From: Leptidea sinapis
Lineage: Eukaryota > Arthropoda > Insecta > Lepidoptera > Pieridae
Assembly (NCBI RefSeq): GCF_905404315.1
Contig: NC_066312.1
Coordinates: 5,257,001-5,321,000, forward strand
Reading direction: 5' to 3'
DNA length: 64,000 nt
Of the stretch, positions 21,840 to 33,269 are shown in pieces (position 1 is the first letter of the stretch; each line of letters begins with the position of its first letter). A program made the position numbers and the translations under genes. A model generated the notes under the pieces. It saw only the letters and a program-made list of their open reading frames with translations. It did no database searches and was not told the origin of the DNA.

Positions 21840-22640
21840 TTTGTAATACACATTGTTTTACCGGCAATTTAAGGTATCAACTTGTCATATTTTACTAAAT
21901 AAGGTGCTTAAATTGATGTGTACTAAGCTATATATGAAACTATACATTTTTAACGTTCCCGCGGGAAATCTTTAATTTTACAGGATTAAAAGTATCCAAG
22001 ATGTTTATTGGCAAAATAAGGTGCAATTTCATTTTTTTTTAAATTATGTGCATAAGTTGATGTGCACTAAGCAATATAATTAACTTTAGTTTTTTAACTA
22101 TCTCACGGGATCTCTTTGATTTTCTAGGATGAAAAGTATTTAAAGTGTTGACCGGCAATAAAAGGTATCAATATGCCAAATCTTACTAAATTAGGTGCAT
22201 GAGTTGTTGTGCTCTAAGCTATATAAGTTACTATAATTTATTAACTATCCCACGGGAACTCTTTAACTTTCTGGGATGAAAGGTATTTAAAGTGTTGACC
22301 GACAATATAAGGTATCAACATGCCATATTTTATTAAATTATGTACTGAAGTTGTTGTACTATGCTTTATAAGTAACTTTACTTTTTTAACATTCACACGG
22401 GAACTCTTTAATTTTCCGGGATGAAAAGTATTTAATATTTTACCAGCAATAGGAGGTATCAACATGCCAAACTTTATTAAATTATGTGCATAAGTTGTAG
22501 TGTACTACGCTATATAAGTAGCTTTAGGTTTTTAACTTTCTTAAGGGAACTCTTTAAATTTCCGGGATGAAAAGTATCTAAGATGTTGACCGAGGATGTG
22601 AGTTATTTTCATGCAAAATTTCAATTAAATCGGTGGAATA
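21840..22640. repeat. Tandem array, ~145-bp unit, about five copies
   Basis: The word ggtatcaac and its variants start at 21873, 22020, 22164, 22311, 22455 and about 22600, giving spacings of 147, 144, 147, 144 and 145. Each unit also carries taagytgwtgtgctaagc-type and gggaactcttta-type words in the same order. Some copies differ by point changes. The array lies inside the Helitron. Confidence 0.85.
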
Positions 22641-22849
22641 GTTTCAGAGATTAGCCCGTACAAACAGACAGAGAAAGAATAAATTAAAAAAACATCTATT
22701 TCCCTTCTTAAATCCCCCTGAGTCGGTTTTAATAATTTTCTCTTTGTGCAGAAATTTGATCTCTACAGATTTATTATAAGTATAGTCTATATAGATAACT
22801 TAAAACATACACATTAGTAGTTGGATCTATTAATTATTTTAAAAAGCTA

Positions 22850-23140
22850 AAAGCTTATATAGCGTTAAAAATCCGCGAATATAATGGGCTGTTTAACATC
22901 TGTTAAAATAAATTCCCAAAGGTACGGTCTTCTTAAATTAAGATTTAAAACTAAAGATTTAACGCAATAAGTTGCAATTTCTGCACCGCTAACAGCTTAT
23001 AACTTAAAATCTGATTGCGGTTATTCATTAATGGTTTTTGGACACTGGTAAGATAGTTTCAAAACATTGCCACCGGTATCAACTAAAAATCTTAAACTAG
23101 AATTTAAATCTGTTACTATAAGACGGCTGCACGGTGTTAT
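22850..23140 (-). pseudogene. Gypsy protease relic
   Basis: The minus strand reads SRLIVTDLNSSLRFLVDTGG, containing the aspartic protease D-T-G triad, followed with frame changes by LLAVQKLQLIALNL and by LRRPYLWEFILTDVKQPI near 22900. The order and wording match Ty3/gypsy proteases. The usual Ala or Ser after DTG is replaced by a second Gly. Translation is cut by stops and ends near the Helitron 5' end. Confidence 0.75.
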
Positions 23141-23580
23141 GGTACAGACCTCCACCTTTGTCTGTTCCTCCCGCGCTAGTTTTCCGGCTGGGTAGCTGCT
23201 GCACTGGGACTGGGGCTTCATTTCCTCGCGCACGGCGGGATGCACTTATGAGCACGGTGTCGGTACCTGAAGTGGTAGCTGCACAACCAGTCGGGTGCAC
23301 CGGGACGACGTCGCTTTGACAGCGACCTTGAAGAGTCCCGAATACTGCGTAACTATGACCTGGGTCGCTGTAGTCTGGATTGGGATCGTTCGATATTTGA
23401 GAGACACGCGTTTATTTTCTCCATTTCCGCAGTGAGAGTGGCTACCCCGACGTTCATGACTGGACTTCTTCTGAATAACTTCTGATACTTGACTGGAACG
23501 TCATGACGAAAAATCTGGAATCCTTGAGAACACTGTGATCGAAGACTTCCGCTGATGGCATTGCTCCAACGTTAGGTGTC
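23141..23580 (-). pseudogene. Gypsy gag C-terminal relic
   Basis: The minus strand reads EMEKINACLSNIERSQSRLQ near 23430, then a stop, then IRDSSRSLS and LCSYHFRYRHRAHKCIPPCA near 23270. The C-x3-H-x7-H-x3-C arrangement is the small zinc-binding end of gag in this gypsy lineage. It directly precedes the protease. Frame shifts are present. The region is distinctly GC-richer than its surroundings. Confidence 0.6.
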
Positions 23581-23750
23581 GTCTATATTCTTCAATTCAC
23601 TTTTATTAAATAATGTGTTCACTTTTATTATATAATGTGTTCTTTTGAAGGGGTAACCAATGTAGGGTAGGGTCCTATGTAAGTGTAGTCTTCAATAAAA
23701 ATCCACTATAAAATCTTCGATGCCGAATAATTTTGGTTTACTTATAATAA

Positions 23751-23818
23751 ATCACATATATTATAAGTAAACCGAACTTATGAGTTACGGACCGCTACTG
23801 AATATAAAATAAAATAAT
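23751..23818 (+). repeat. Short repeat flanking the gypsy relic, right copy
   Basis: Same-strand partner of 18095-18165 (atgagttacgga, then gaatataaaataaaataat). Possible terminal-repeat remnant. Confidence 0.4.
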
Positions 23819-25599
23819 ATAAACATAAAAACATTAAAAATACTTCAACATAATTACTGAAATAATTCAAATAGTTGTTTAAATGTACACTAATTTATAA
23901 GTAATTTTAATTGAATGACAAAAAAAAATGAAATTAATTATTTAAAATAACAATTCCAGACTTCTTGAAACTTTTAAATTACTCATAACCAAAACTTGTT
24001 AAAGAAAACTCGTGTGGGTTTTTTTATACGATGCGACTCATATTTCCGCTAATTATAATTTAAAACAACTGGATTAATAAATCCCTATCAATATTAAGTA
24101 AGATTACGTATATATTATTAAATAAGTCAAGAAAGATACTATTTACGAAATAAATAAAAACCTGTACTGATAAAGTAAATATGAAATAAGTAATTCCCAA
24201 TCATATCATGTAAATAATGATTACCTACTATGAACGGTAGAGTGTATCGTATTCTAAAAATAAAGGTATACTTATATGTGAAGGAAAAATAAAGTAAATC
24301 GTCTTTTGTTAAAAAATTGAGTAAGTTATCTAATGAGATGGCTCTGCTTTTCCATGCCAATATCAATTTTGCCACTCGAAACTGATATAAAAGTTTATTG
24401 TTGTACTACAAGTTTTCAAACAAAACAAAAAATATAACTTACACAAATAAAACTGAAAATAAAATATTATAAACGATGCGGGACTCTACCTCTCGCGTTC
24501 CGTATATTACTTATAAAAACAATACATTTAATATAATTTTTAAATTATGTTAAAACACTTCTCTGATGAAGGCGACTCTATAGGTTATTAAAAGAAAATC
24601 GTTATACAAAAAATTTATTAAATTGTTATAAATTTGGAAACTTAAAACAAAATTTTTGAAGTTAAGAATATGAAAAAAAAACAATTAAAACAAGGTAATC
24701 TGTACTCAACACTGATGTAGGATTTTAAATTTACATTGTTTTATAATGATGAAAAAAAAAATCTGAATGTGACTCTATTTTAAATTTTTTAAAGCTTATC
24801 GATACGAAACGTAATTTTGCTTAACCATATTAATATTTAACTTAATTTAGAAGATAACTAAAAATAATAAAAAAAAATACTTTTAACATTAATGTTAAGT
24901 ACTAGATCAATACAAGATCACTACAAACAATATATATAATAAAAGAATATATCAAAATAAAGTGAATGAATGTAAATCGTAAGAATATATTTATATGTGT
25001 TACATTAATATATTAATTAATAAGTATTCACATAAGAATAACTGGAAACTTAGTTCTTTCTTTATTATACAAAGGAACATTTAAAATGATATTTAATATT
25101 CCTGAAAAAAAAATATATAAAAAAAAGAAAAAATAATATTAAAGAGAGCCCTGCAACTTCCGGCACCCTGCTAGGCACCATCACCACATCATAGGCACCA
25201 TCAGCTTTCCTAAACACCAGCACAGCAAGCGCCAACAAACACTTCTCACTTTTAATTCATTTTTTATTTTGAACTCTTCGTAATTTATATTACTTTTAAT
25301 TTTGGTTTTAAATTAAGTATATAGTTGAGAATTTAATATAAACTTTATATATTTAGACATTTAATTATTATACATTTAGTAATATGTATTTTAATACACT
25401 TTATTTTTATACCAACTGCGCAGCGCCAGCAATGGCAGGGTCGCCATGTGATGTTGGAGGTTAGGGTATTGAAGCGATAATAAGCTCCTTTATTACTCTA
25501 TTTTTTACATATCTTTCTATACAAATACTTATATATTGTTGGAGAGATGAGTGTGCTCATACGTGTATAAATGTGATAAACACACTACAACATATACTA
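23819..25599. other. Very AT-rich intergenic DNA
   Basis: About 1.8 kb without a recognisable gene. A slightly GC-richer block at 25145-25250 (gcaccatcaccacatca) has no coding signal that I can support. Confidence 0.5.
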
Positions 25600-26420
25600 A
25601 ATTCTATTAAAATCATTAGAGCCGTTTTCGACATTCGCATTATGTAAAGCAAATATATTTGTAAGAATTGCTCGTTAAAAGGTATAATAATAATATTGAT
25701 AGAAGTTTTAAGCTATGAATCAACTCACCCAATGCATACGAAGGAAATCAAGAAAAAAATAAATTTAATTAACGCAAGCACTATTATAATTGAACCAAAA
25801 TTAAAAATAACATTCACTACATTATAAACACTGGGTGGGAGCAGACAATCAAACGAGCTCTACCTCGAATAGACTTGAAGTTCCCTCGCAAGCTAATAAA
25901 ACTCCCTCAACGAAGGTTACGTAAAATAACTCATATAATAACTTGTCATGGCTCTTTTAGCAGGGATATGTTTGATATTGGTGTCACCCACAGTTTACTG
26001 TGCAAAGCCGATATGGAGGCAGAAGAGACGGCCTTACACAATATTCTAAAGTGTAGAAGTGTGGCCAGACACTGGGCCAAACACCTGGGATCACCCAGGA
26101 CTCTCCCCAAGGTCATGGGAGTCCCCAGGTGCCTATTTTGCTGGTGTAGTCAGCGAGTTGCGGATAGTAAGTAGCCCGAGATATAGGTTATAAATAATCT
26201 AGTTACATTTGCCATACAACTTTTCCTGAAAAGGTTTTTGGCAAACGAGTCTGACCGCATCCGACCTTGATACTACAAAATGCTATTAAGAATGATATTT
26301 TTATTGTATCATTATAGAGTACATGTATGGTATTGTTTATCTCGTCAAGTGACTTCACTCGCTAAGCCAGCACCCCCATTCCTTGCAGATATATCTCCAA
26401 TAACAATAATATTATCCAAG
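25600..26420 (+). repeat. Duplicated unit U3, left part: R1-like LINE C-terminal ORF
   Basis: Collinear with 14935-15810. The LINE part stays open from 25875 to 26174 (99 codons): KLPQRRLRKITHIITCHGSF, then FDIGVTHSLLCKADMEAEET, then ALHNILKCRSVARHWAKHLG and SPRTLPKVMG. This is the C-terminal Cys/His tail of an R1- or LOA-like ORF2. An open frame here against a broken one in U1 means U1 decayed further after the duplication. Confidence 0.7.
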
Positions 26421-26841
26421 TAAACATATCGCAACACGCATATCTTATCGTAGGCTTAACTAAGCAAATAAAATAAAACAAACTATAATTTAAACCAAAT
26501 ACTCAAGTAACACGTTTGGACAAGAATGTAAACAACTTATAAATGTATTCCTGCGCAGTACATCGTCTAACCATTCTTCGCATTTAAATTAACGAAACAT
26601 AAAACACAACTGCAATCGTAAAAACATGTCTCTGGCATCTGTTTTTTCTGTTTCTTTACAGACAGAAGTAGTACTGTGTAATAGGACAGCTTACAAACAT
26701 ACACATTATTTAACCTATAAGTAATACAAACAATGTTATTATTAATTATCCGTAGTAATGAGAAAATTTACGTTTATAGGTATCTTATAGGAGCAAACCT
26801 CCAATATAATAACATACATAGTAACAAGATAATATACTCAC

Positions 26842-26912
26842 AGAAAACCAAGGACTTTCTCTCTCCTCTTCTCCTTGAGGACTTCTCTTCAAACTATGAG
26901 TTGGTTCCATGT
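26842..26912 (-). CDS. Exon with candidate start codon, unit U3
   Basis: The minus strand has an acceptor (AG at 26914-26913) after the same ttcgtttt tract as in U2, then ACATGGAACC. From the ATG at 26910 it reads MEPTHSLKRSPQG, EEERE and SPWFS (23 codons) and meets a donor gtgagtata with GT at 26841-26840. The exon ends in phase 0. A likely 5' UTR exon with a donor lies 430 bp upstream, so this ATG may be the translation start. The next compatible acceptor on the minus strand is the PHD-like exon at 17244. Evidence is sequence only; no transcript is available here. Confidence 0.45.
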
Positions 26913-27337
26913 CTAAAACGAAATTTTAATTTTTAAATACTATTACTTAAGACACTGGCACTTATAGTATTAGTATTTGTTAAGTATTACGGTTCTTATT
27001 AATATTGTGTACTGAATCTACGCAAAATTATACAAGAAATAATATGTATCCTACATGTAATAACAAATAAACATATATTTTCTTCCAAATATAACCTTTT
27101 TTTTGTTGCATTTATATTTCCTCAATAATACAAATATAATAATTATAAAAAAAGGACGGGAAATATTTAAATCAAACTCAATCAATTCAATAAATATATT
27201 TAACTTGTTAGTAATGTTTACGCGTCTCAATTTTGACGAAAGTTTATAGAGGATTTACGCATTAACACACTTTTATTCTTGTTGACATTGAAAATAGTAA
27301 AGTTAGTGTAGTAAAAGAAAAGACATAGATTACTCAC

Positions 27338-27390
27338 CGTATGTTTAAAATATCTCCAAACACTGGTAAAATGCGTTACAGAATTGCCGA
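27338..27390 (-). other. Candidate 5' UTR exon of the PHD-like gene
   Basis: On the minus strand a donor acg|gtgagtaat occurs with GT at 27337-27336, downstream of a TATA-like box. There is no ATG-led ORF in the exon, so it would be non-coding. The 5' border is only an estimate from the TATA position. Confidence 0.3.
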
Positions 27391-27410
27391 CAGTCTCCTG
27401 CTACGGTCAA

Positions 27411-27416
27411 TTTATA
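27411..27416 (-). promoter_or_regulatory. Candidate TATA box
   Basis: Minus-strand TATAAA in the context ttatttataaattgacc, about 75 bases upstream of the candidate first-exon donor. The surrounding DNA is AT-rich, so chance occurrence is easy. Confidence 0.25.
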
Positions 27417-27429
27417 AATAAAGTTAGCC

Positions 27430-28329
27430 TTGATCTTTAGTCTGAACAGACCGTCAAAAGCGATAGCCGCTACGCACTAGGCTTTGCATTTCTTAAAATA
27501 TCAATTATTGTTGTCAATATAACGACGTCTCGCAAAATTTGAACTTCTGTGGGTTTTTATGCGCAAACATACTCGCAAACGTCTTTCAAATTGTATAGAA
27601 GTATTCAAAACTAGTTTTATTTAAAGCAATTTAAAAAGTCCATATTAAACAATATAAAACACCAAAAATCATTCGTGTACAATAAATTCGATGAATGTTT
27701 GTTTGTCTTTATTTAATTTGTACATTTACCCTAAAACGATCGTCGTCCTACCTTATGCCCTAATCGCAATAAGATTACGCAAAGCACCACCTTTGTATCT
27801 CCATTTATAAGAAAACATTATTCTTACAAAAGTAAGTCACATTGCGTCTCTTTAATCAATGGATCAATAAACCGAGACTGTGCTATTGACATTGACAGTG
27901 ACACGTCCAGACCATTCAAGTATCTCATGTCGCTTAACTACTGATTAGTACACTAATTTGCAATAAAAATGGGCACCTAGAAAAATAGCCTGTTTCACTG
28001 GCATCTTTAGATTTTATTTTAATTTATTTCATAATTCTAATCATACACACACATGTCTCATTTCCAATAGAGTCTTTTTGTGATGTAAATAAGAAGATTT
28101 GCGATTTCTCAATGCCTGGTTCACCAGGAAGCGGTCATCTCGAGATATTGTGCATGGTTTTCTTCCGGATGCCAGCCTTGTACTGACGGAACCAGTCTCT
28201 TAAAATCGTTGTCAAGTCCTCTGGACAGTCGAACGACTTAGACTTAGTCTCTACGACACATAAAATTGACTACACCTTTCCTCAAGTAGCGGTATAATTT
28301 TGCATGCTGTTATCGTTCTTTAAAATATT
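27430..28329. other. Intergenic DNA with one repeat fragment
   Basis: Positions 27862-27905 (ggatcaataaaccgagactg, minus orientation) belong to a short dispersed repeat also found at 32400, 41430, 53695 and 60815. No gene recognised in the rest. Confidence 0.45.
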
Positions 28330-29258
28330 TTAGATTCAAATTCAAATTCAAATATTTTTATTTAAAATAGGATCGAAAATCACTTATTGAACGTCAAAAT
28401 CTACCACCCATTCAAAAGAGACTGCCTCAGACCTGAGAAGAATGGGCGCATGAAACTCAGCGGGCAATGTAATATCGTACAATAAACATTTATGATTAAA
28501 GAGCCTGAGGGTGTTCGCTTTATTCCCAGTCCGTGGTGTCATTAAGAAAATCGTTTATGCTATAATAACCTTTTCCACACAAACGTTATTTAACAATTCT
28601 TTTAAATTTCGTAACACATTTGTTTTGTACATTTTCTGGGATCATATTGTACAAGCATATACATCGCCTAACAAAAGACTTACTAACTCGACCCAACCGA
28701 GTAGTAGGCATAACAAGTTTATGTTTGTTCCTCGTGTTAACATTATGAATGTCACAGTTTCTAGAAAATTCCTCAATGTGCTTATGAACATACAAAACAT
28801 TATCAAAAATGTATTGAGAAGCAACAGTCAAAATGTTTATTTCTTTAAAATTTTCTCTTAATGATTCTTTTGAACCTAGGTTATAAATCGCGCGAATAGC
28901 CCTCTTCTGCAGCACAAAGATATCAATATCGGCTTCACTGCCCCATAACAATATACCATAGAACATAATACTATGAAAATAACTAAAGTATACTAAGTCA
29001 GTTAACCGTCTTATTTTCTTAACCGCATATGCTGCAGAACTAAGCCTATTCGCCAATCCCTCAATAGGGGGGCCCCACTGCAATTTGGAATCAAGAGTAA
29101 TGCCAAGAAATATAGCAGATTCCACTGGTTTTACCACCTCTCCATTTAATCAAATATTCGCATCTACATTTTTGACGTTTGGCGCGGTGAATTTAATATA
29201 TTTGGTTTTATGATTATTTAACAATAAGTTATTGGCGCTAAACCAGTAAGAGACCGCT
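28330..29258 (-). pseudogene. CR1-type LINE, RT C-terminal half and 3' UTR
   Basis: From 29240 the minus strand reads VSYWFSANNLLLNNHKTKY, then one stop, then LGITLDSKLQWGPPI, RLSSAAYAVKKIRRLTD, QKRAIRAIYNLGSKESLREN, NTRNKHKLVMPTTRLGRVS and, after frame changes, KFKRIVK. This is the thumb and C-terminal region of a LINE reverse transcriptase after the YxDD site, which is absent because of 5' truncation. The 3' UTR ends at 28333-28350 in a repeated ttcaaa word, read atttgaa on the minus strand, which is the tail. A decayed second copy lies at 52665-52980. Confidence 0.8.
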
Positions 29259-30079
29259 AAGTAATGGTATAAAGACCGGTAAGTCTTAAAAATATCAACA
29301 AAATAAGAAAAACCGACAATAATTCTCTATAAATGACAGCAATTTTTGTTAAAGTCCGACCATGTCTTTAATTTGAATTTACGATATTTTTTTTAATCAC
29401 TACAACACTTCAAAAATGTGACATACAGACAACGTATAAGACCTGGAACAACTCAAAATAACGAAAAAATTTAGTTTTATAATAAGGAATACCTCACAAG
29501 TATAGATTTTATAATAATAATATTAAATAATAATATTTTTGTGTTATTCGAATGTTTTAATAATTTTAACAAATTATAAATTGGATAAACTTTGAAAGAA
29601 GTATTTTTTGTACTATTAAACTTACGAAAATACTGTTTTGTGTAATAAATTGTCACCGCCCACTTGAACTTTGTATCTACAAGTGACATTTTACTATGTC
29701 AAATCTCTACCATAAAAAAATATGTGCCTAGACCTAGAGCATAGAGAGAGGTACAATATGCTATCGTTAGCGTATATTGTAAGTAAAACGTCTAATGTGT
29801 CTTAGACATTAGCTATTGAGCGCTACGGAATCGCTCGTAGCGCACACACGACGATACAACTGATTTACAGAAACAATGTTTAATATTAAAACTCTAATTA
29901 AAAAATGCAATAATGCACCAATATTCTATGAACTTGGGAATAATTCATGTTTACAAAAGTCTGCAAAATACTGGCTTACATACTAGAACTAACGACCTGA
30001 CAGATATGCATGGTCATTTTTGAGTTAGTTAGTTAGGTTAGTTAGTTTAATATTCAAAATACTAAGTAGCTAATTTCAA
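29259..30079. other. Intergenic DNA with two adjacent small hairpins
   Basis: Perfect arms gcgctacg (29820-29827) and cgtagcgc (29836-29843), and ctaatgt (29792-29798) with acattag (29806-29812), form two adjacent stem-loops. No gene recognised. Confidence 0.5.
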
Positions 30080-30245
30080 TCGTGGCTGACTGCTTACGTC
30101 TTGCCAATCAAAATTGGTTACAATAACAGTGGATTCGCTTTCCTTTTCTATCTTGCTGTGCCTCCATTAGAAATGTTGAGAGAGATGCAGAACGCTTTGA
30201 TCGTCTACGGTAGTATACTGTATGTCGTATGTTTGCCTCATTATG
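30080..30245 (+). repeat. Dispersed repeat family C, partial copy
   Basis: Begins tggctgactgcttacg and shares ttgccaatcaaaattgg-like, tcgctttcc and ttgctgt words with 42165-42300 (+) and 40590-40710 (-). Non-coding, likely a short non-autonomous element. Confidence 0.5.
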
Positions 30246-30289
30246 TACCCACGTCCGCACGGCGACCCTCTATACAGTGGTGTGTGTAA

Positions 30290-31680
30290 ATAAATGATCA
30301 ATACAACAATCAATGTTTTCAATGTGTGACCAAAATGTAATTGTGTGGATTTATACTAGATGGCGCAATAACTAACAAGCTCTAAAAGTAAAATTTTCAC
30401 GAGAAACTAAGTATAAATACAAGTTTTGAAGTAAAGCTGTTGGGAGTCCGTGTTTACACACGCAACGGTACGGTGGTGTTCCAGAAAATCGCCGTACCGC
30501 ATACATGACGTTTAACCATTGGTATGTCACGTGAGTCGAGCCCTAGAAGATTAGTATAATTTATCCTTACGTGAACTGTTAAACTTCAAACCACAATACT
30601 GATGTAAACGATTTGACTCCTTTTTTGAATTTTTTTATAGTTTTCTAATATGTGGTACGAATATTAATAGTGAACGATGGACGGCCAAAATCGAAACTAT
30701 GAGGACTAGAAATGACTCGTGAAAGGATCGAATTCGAGTTAGTGATGACTAATGACATACTTAATGCAAACTTAAGGAAATTGTTAGGTTTCATTAATCC
30801 CAAGTATTGTTTTCCTATATATACATAATATATTACTGGAGTCACTAACAACACACTCATAGAGCCCTCGTGTACATTTTGTGTACATAATATTATTATG
30901 AAGACCCCGAGTTCTTGAAACGTATAACAATATGACGTGTTGTTTTAGTAGTTTGTATAGATAGTTACAAAGCTGAACGTAAAAAATAAACTAAGAACTC
31001 AGTAAGTTACTGTTCCTGTTACAATTTTATAATAATTACTTTATTACGGAAACCATTTAACGTTTCTTAATAGCTCTTTAACCCACGAGTAAATTTGGTA
31101 GATAATGTCGATTTTTTATGTAAAAAGAGGATAAAAGAGCGTACGGGCCACCTGGTGTTAAGTGGTCACCGCCGTCCACATTCTCTTGCTTCTCTCCCAC
31201 CAGAGGAGTCACAGTAACGTTGCCAGCCGTTAAAGGTGTACGCCCTTTTTTTGAAGGTACCCATGTTGTATCGTCCCGGAAACACCGCACAATGAAGCTC
31301 ATTCCACAGCTTTGTAGTACGTGCAAAGCTCCTTGAACCGCACTGTGGAGGACCGCCACACATCCAGATGGTGGGGATAATATCGTAATTTGTGGCGTGT
31401 CATACGAAGGTAGAATTCAGAATTACTTAATTTAAATCAGTTCGTTAACATAAACTTAAGTTTTAATATTGTCAAAATATGATTATTATTCTTATTCAAA
31501 GAAACCGGAAATAATTAAATGTATGAGATCAGGTTACGAAGAAGATATTTTAATTACAATGGTGGGCGATTGACGTATATTTTAGTTGATTGTTGTTACA
31601 TAAATTATATGTATATATCAGTATGATATATAACAAGTGAGGATTGTTTGATTGTTTTGAGCGCTTAAAAAGTAATACCG
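30290..31680 (+). repeat. Inverted duplication, left arm
   Basis: Collinear with the reverse complement of 61240-62460 over its whole length. Matching landmarks in order are tagatggcgcaa (30357), gagccctag (30538), actatgaggactagaaatgactcg (30700 region), gactaatgacat (30746), gtcactaacaaca (30842), cagtaagtta (31001), tgattattattc (31479) and atggtgggcgattgacgtat (31559). The left arm is longer because a LINE fragment at 31078-31395 was inserted after duplication. There is no ORF shared by both arms. Confidence 0.7.
31078..31395 (-). pseudogene. LINE C-terminus and 3' UTR inserted in the duplication
   Basis: The minus strand from 31363 reads CGSRSFARTTKLWNELHCAV and FPGRYNMGTFKKRAYTFN, the C-terminal end of a CR1/Jockey-type ORF2, followed by a stop and a 3' UTR ending ttacataaaaaatcgac near 31105. 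It is absent from the matching position of the right arm (about 61550-61560), so it inserted into the left arm only. Related fragments are at 20715-20870 and 39720-39860. Confidence 0.75.
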
Positions 31681-32389
31681 TTAGTGGCCATGTCTTATAA
31701 AGAACCATCCACAATACATATATTATAACAATAAATATAAACCATGGCATACGGCTGGTTGGTTATATTTTCCTGTAGGTGTAGTTTTATGTACCTCTCG
31801 GGGGAAAGCTAATCCATTACATTGTATTGAGGCCTTCGACTTCGTCTCGTACGTGCAATATACACTCTCGTTAGAAATCTTCAACTTCTTCACCATGTTA
31901 AACAATGTTATATTAATTCACATATACATCACCTATTGTACCTTTTTCCAAATGAAGTTCTATATTTTTTTTCGAGCTCCAGCGCACTCGTAATCTCTAC
32001 AACGATAAGTTCTGTTTTAAATTTAGTTTTTTTCTTTTTTCGGTAAAAGGCCAAAGTAAAAGCTAACAATTATTGGACGTTTAGTTTTGTTGTTAAATTA
32101 ATGTTGCTGCGATATTTTGAATAACAGAATATTTTAATTAAAATAAATATAACGGAAACTTCGATATAGTCCGAATAACATAGAGGTCCAGCCCATTATA
32201 TAGTTAAATAGATGTTGATTCAGCAGTTTGGCAACAATTTATGGCAAAAGTATCTAGACTTAGAAAACTTGTAGATAGAATTTATCTACGAGGACCTTGA
32301 TAAGGTAGATACTGCCTATCCTTCAAACGGATAGGATAGGCATAAATATATATTTTTATATATTTCCAAAATAAACCGTAGTAACGCGA
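31681..32389. other. Intergenic DNA
   Basis: No gene seen. An imperfect stem-loop occurs near 32310-32340 (gcctatcc... ggataggc). Confidence 0.4.
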
Positions 32390-32399
32390 GTGAACTGAA

Positions 32400-32585
32400 T
32401 GGTATTACAAAATACATGCGCTGGGATCGGACGGCGCACTTTCGATTTCATTGACACAGTCTCGGTATATTGATCCTTTATTTGTATCATGGAAAGCTGA
32501 GATGGCACACTTCTGTTAGCATAAAGTGCAGAAATGGAATTCAGCTTTTTGTCGCTACAGGATGTTTTCTGCCATATATCATACA
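32400..32585 (+). repeat. Dispersed repeat family B, copy
   Basis: Contains cgcactttcgatttca, gacacagtctcggt and attgatcctt in order, as in 41430-41545, 53695-53825 and, inverted, 60815-60920. The family is non-coding. No terminal repeats or tail were recognised. Confidence 0.55.
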
Positions 32586-33269
32586 ATCATTATTAACAAG
32601 CACTCTCTCGGCACATTTGTATAATTAGTTAGTATTTAGTGGTTTATAAGAATCGTAGATATTATGTAACTATGAATACTGGGAATACATAAACTCGTGT
32701 AGGTGTTGAATGAATTCTTGTTTACTTCACTGTTAGCAATTTGCAAACAATGCCAGACAACTTCTACCGATTCGAAACCACCGCGCGTTTAATGCATTTT
32801 AGAGGTGAACCTTAGTTTGAGCATGTTCACACATTCAGGAGGAGAATTCATTGCAATTCATGAAACCTTAAATACTTGGTACACATTAATTATTATTATC
32901 AACAAACATATTCAGATTCCTTATATAACAAACAAAAATCATAGAGATCGCAAGAGAGTAACAATAATTAATGTTATGAATTCACTTATATTGATTATTA
33001 ATTTGTGAAGCCTATCTTGTGTTCTATTTAATATTTTGGTAAAATTATATTTATTACTATAAAATGGTTAACTTCATCTAAATTCTGTGCCAATAATTTG
33101 ACAAAGCAAAAGAAGACCTGTTTGATATTAGAAACAAAAAATATGCAAGTGCTTTAGTCTCGGTCTTGAGTTCGTGGATTGCATTTTGACAAGCAAAAAT
33201 ATTATTATCGATTTTATGGACAAGTGTATTATCTATTATTGTGTGGTTCAAAGTCTTGAAAATATAATT
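32586..33269. other. Intergenic DNA with a repeat family F fragment
   Basis: 32655-32725 (gtaactatgaatactggg, then aaactcgtgtaggtgttg) recurs at 47285-47420 and 54265-54400. No gene recognised. Confidence 0.4.

Larger units (their letters stand above)
20574..22795 (-). mobile_element. Non-autonomous Helitron with helicase relic, inserted in gypsy
   Basis: On the minus strand the element starts with TC at 22795-22794, preceded by A, and ends in CTAG at 20577-20574, followed by T, the canonical A/T insertion site of Helitrons. Just before CTAG is a 6-bp hairpin (GGCAAA, loop ACAACG, TTTGCC) and then GGGTCAG. Inside are a helicase C-terminal relic and a ~145-bp tandem array. Gypsy sequence is found on both sides, so the Helitron inserted into, or near a deletion in, the gypsy copy. 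The 5' end is less certain than the 3' end. Confidence 0.7.

Noticed and set aside
21840..22640. CRISPR-like array
   Set aside because: Units are ~145 bp and repeat in full; there are no short repeats with unique spacers, and the context is an insect Helitron.
30018..30050. ttagttagttaggttag tract resembling insect telomere repeat TTAGG
   Set aside because: Only one true ttagg; the tract is mostly ttag. Not a telomeric array.
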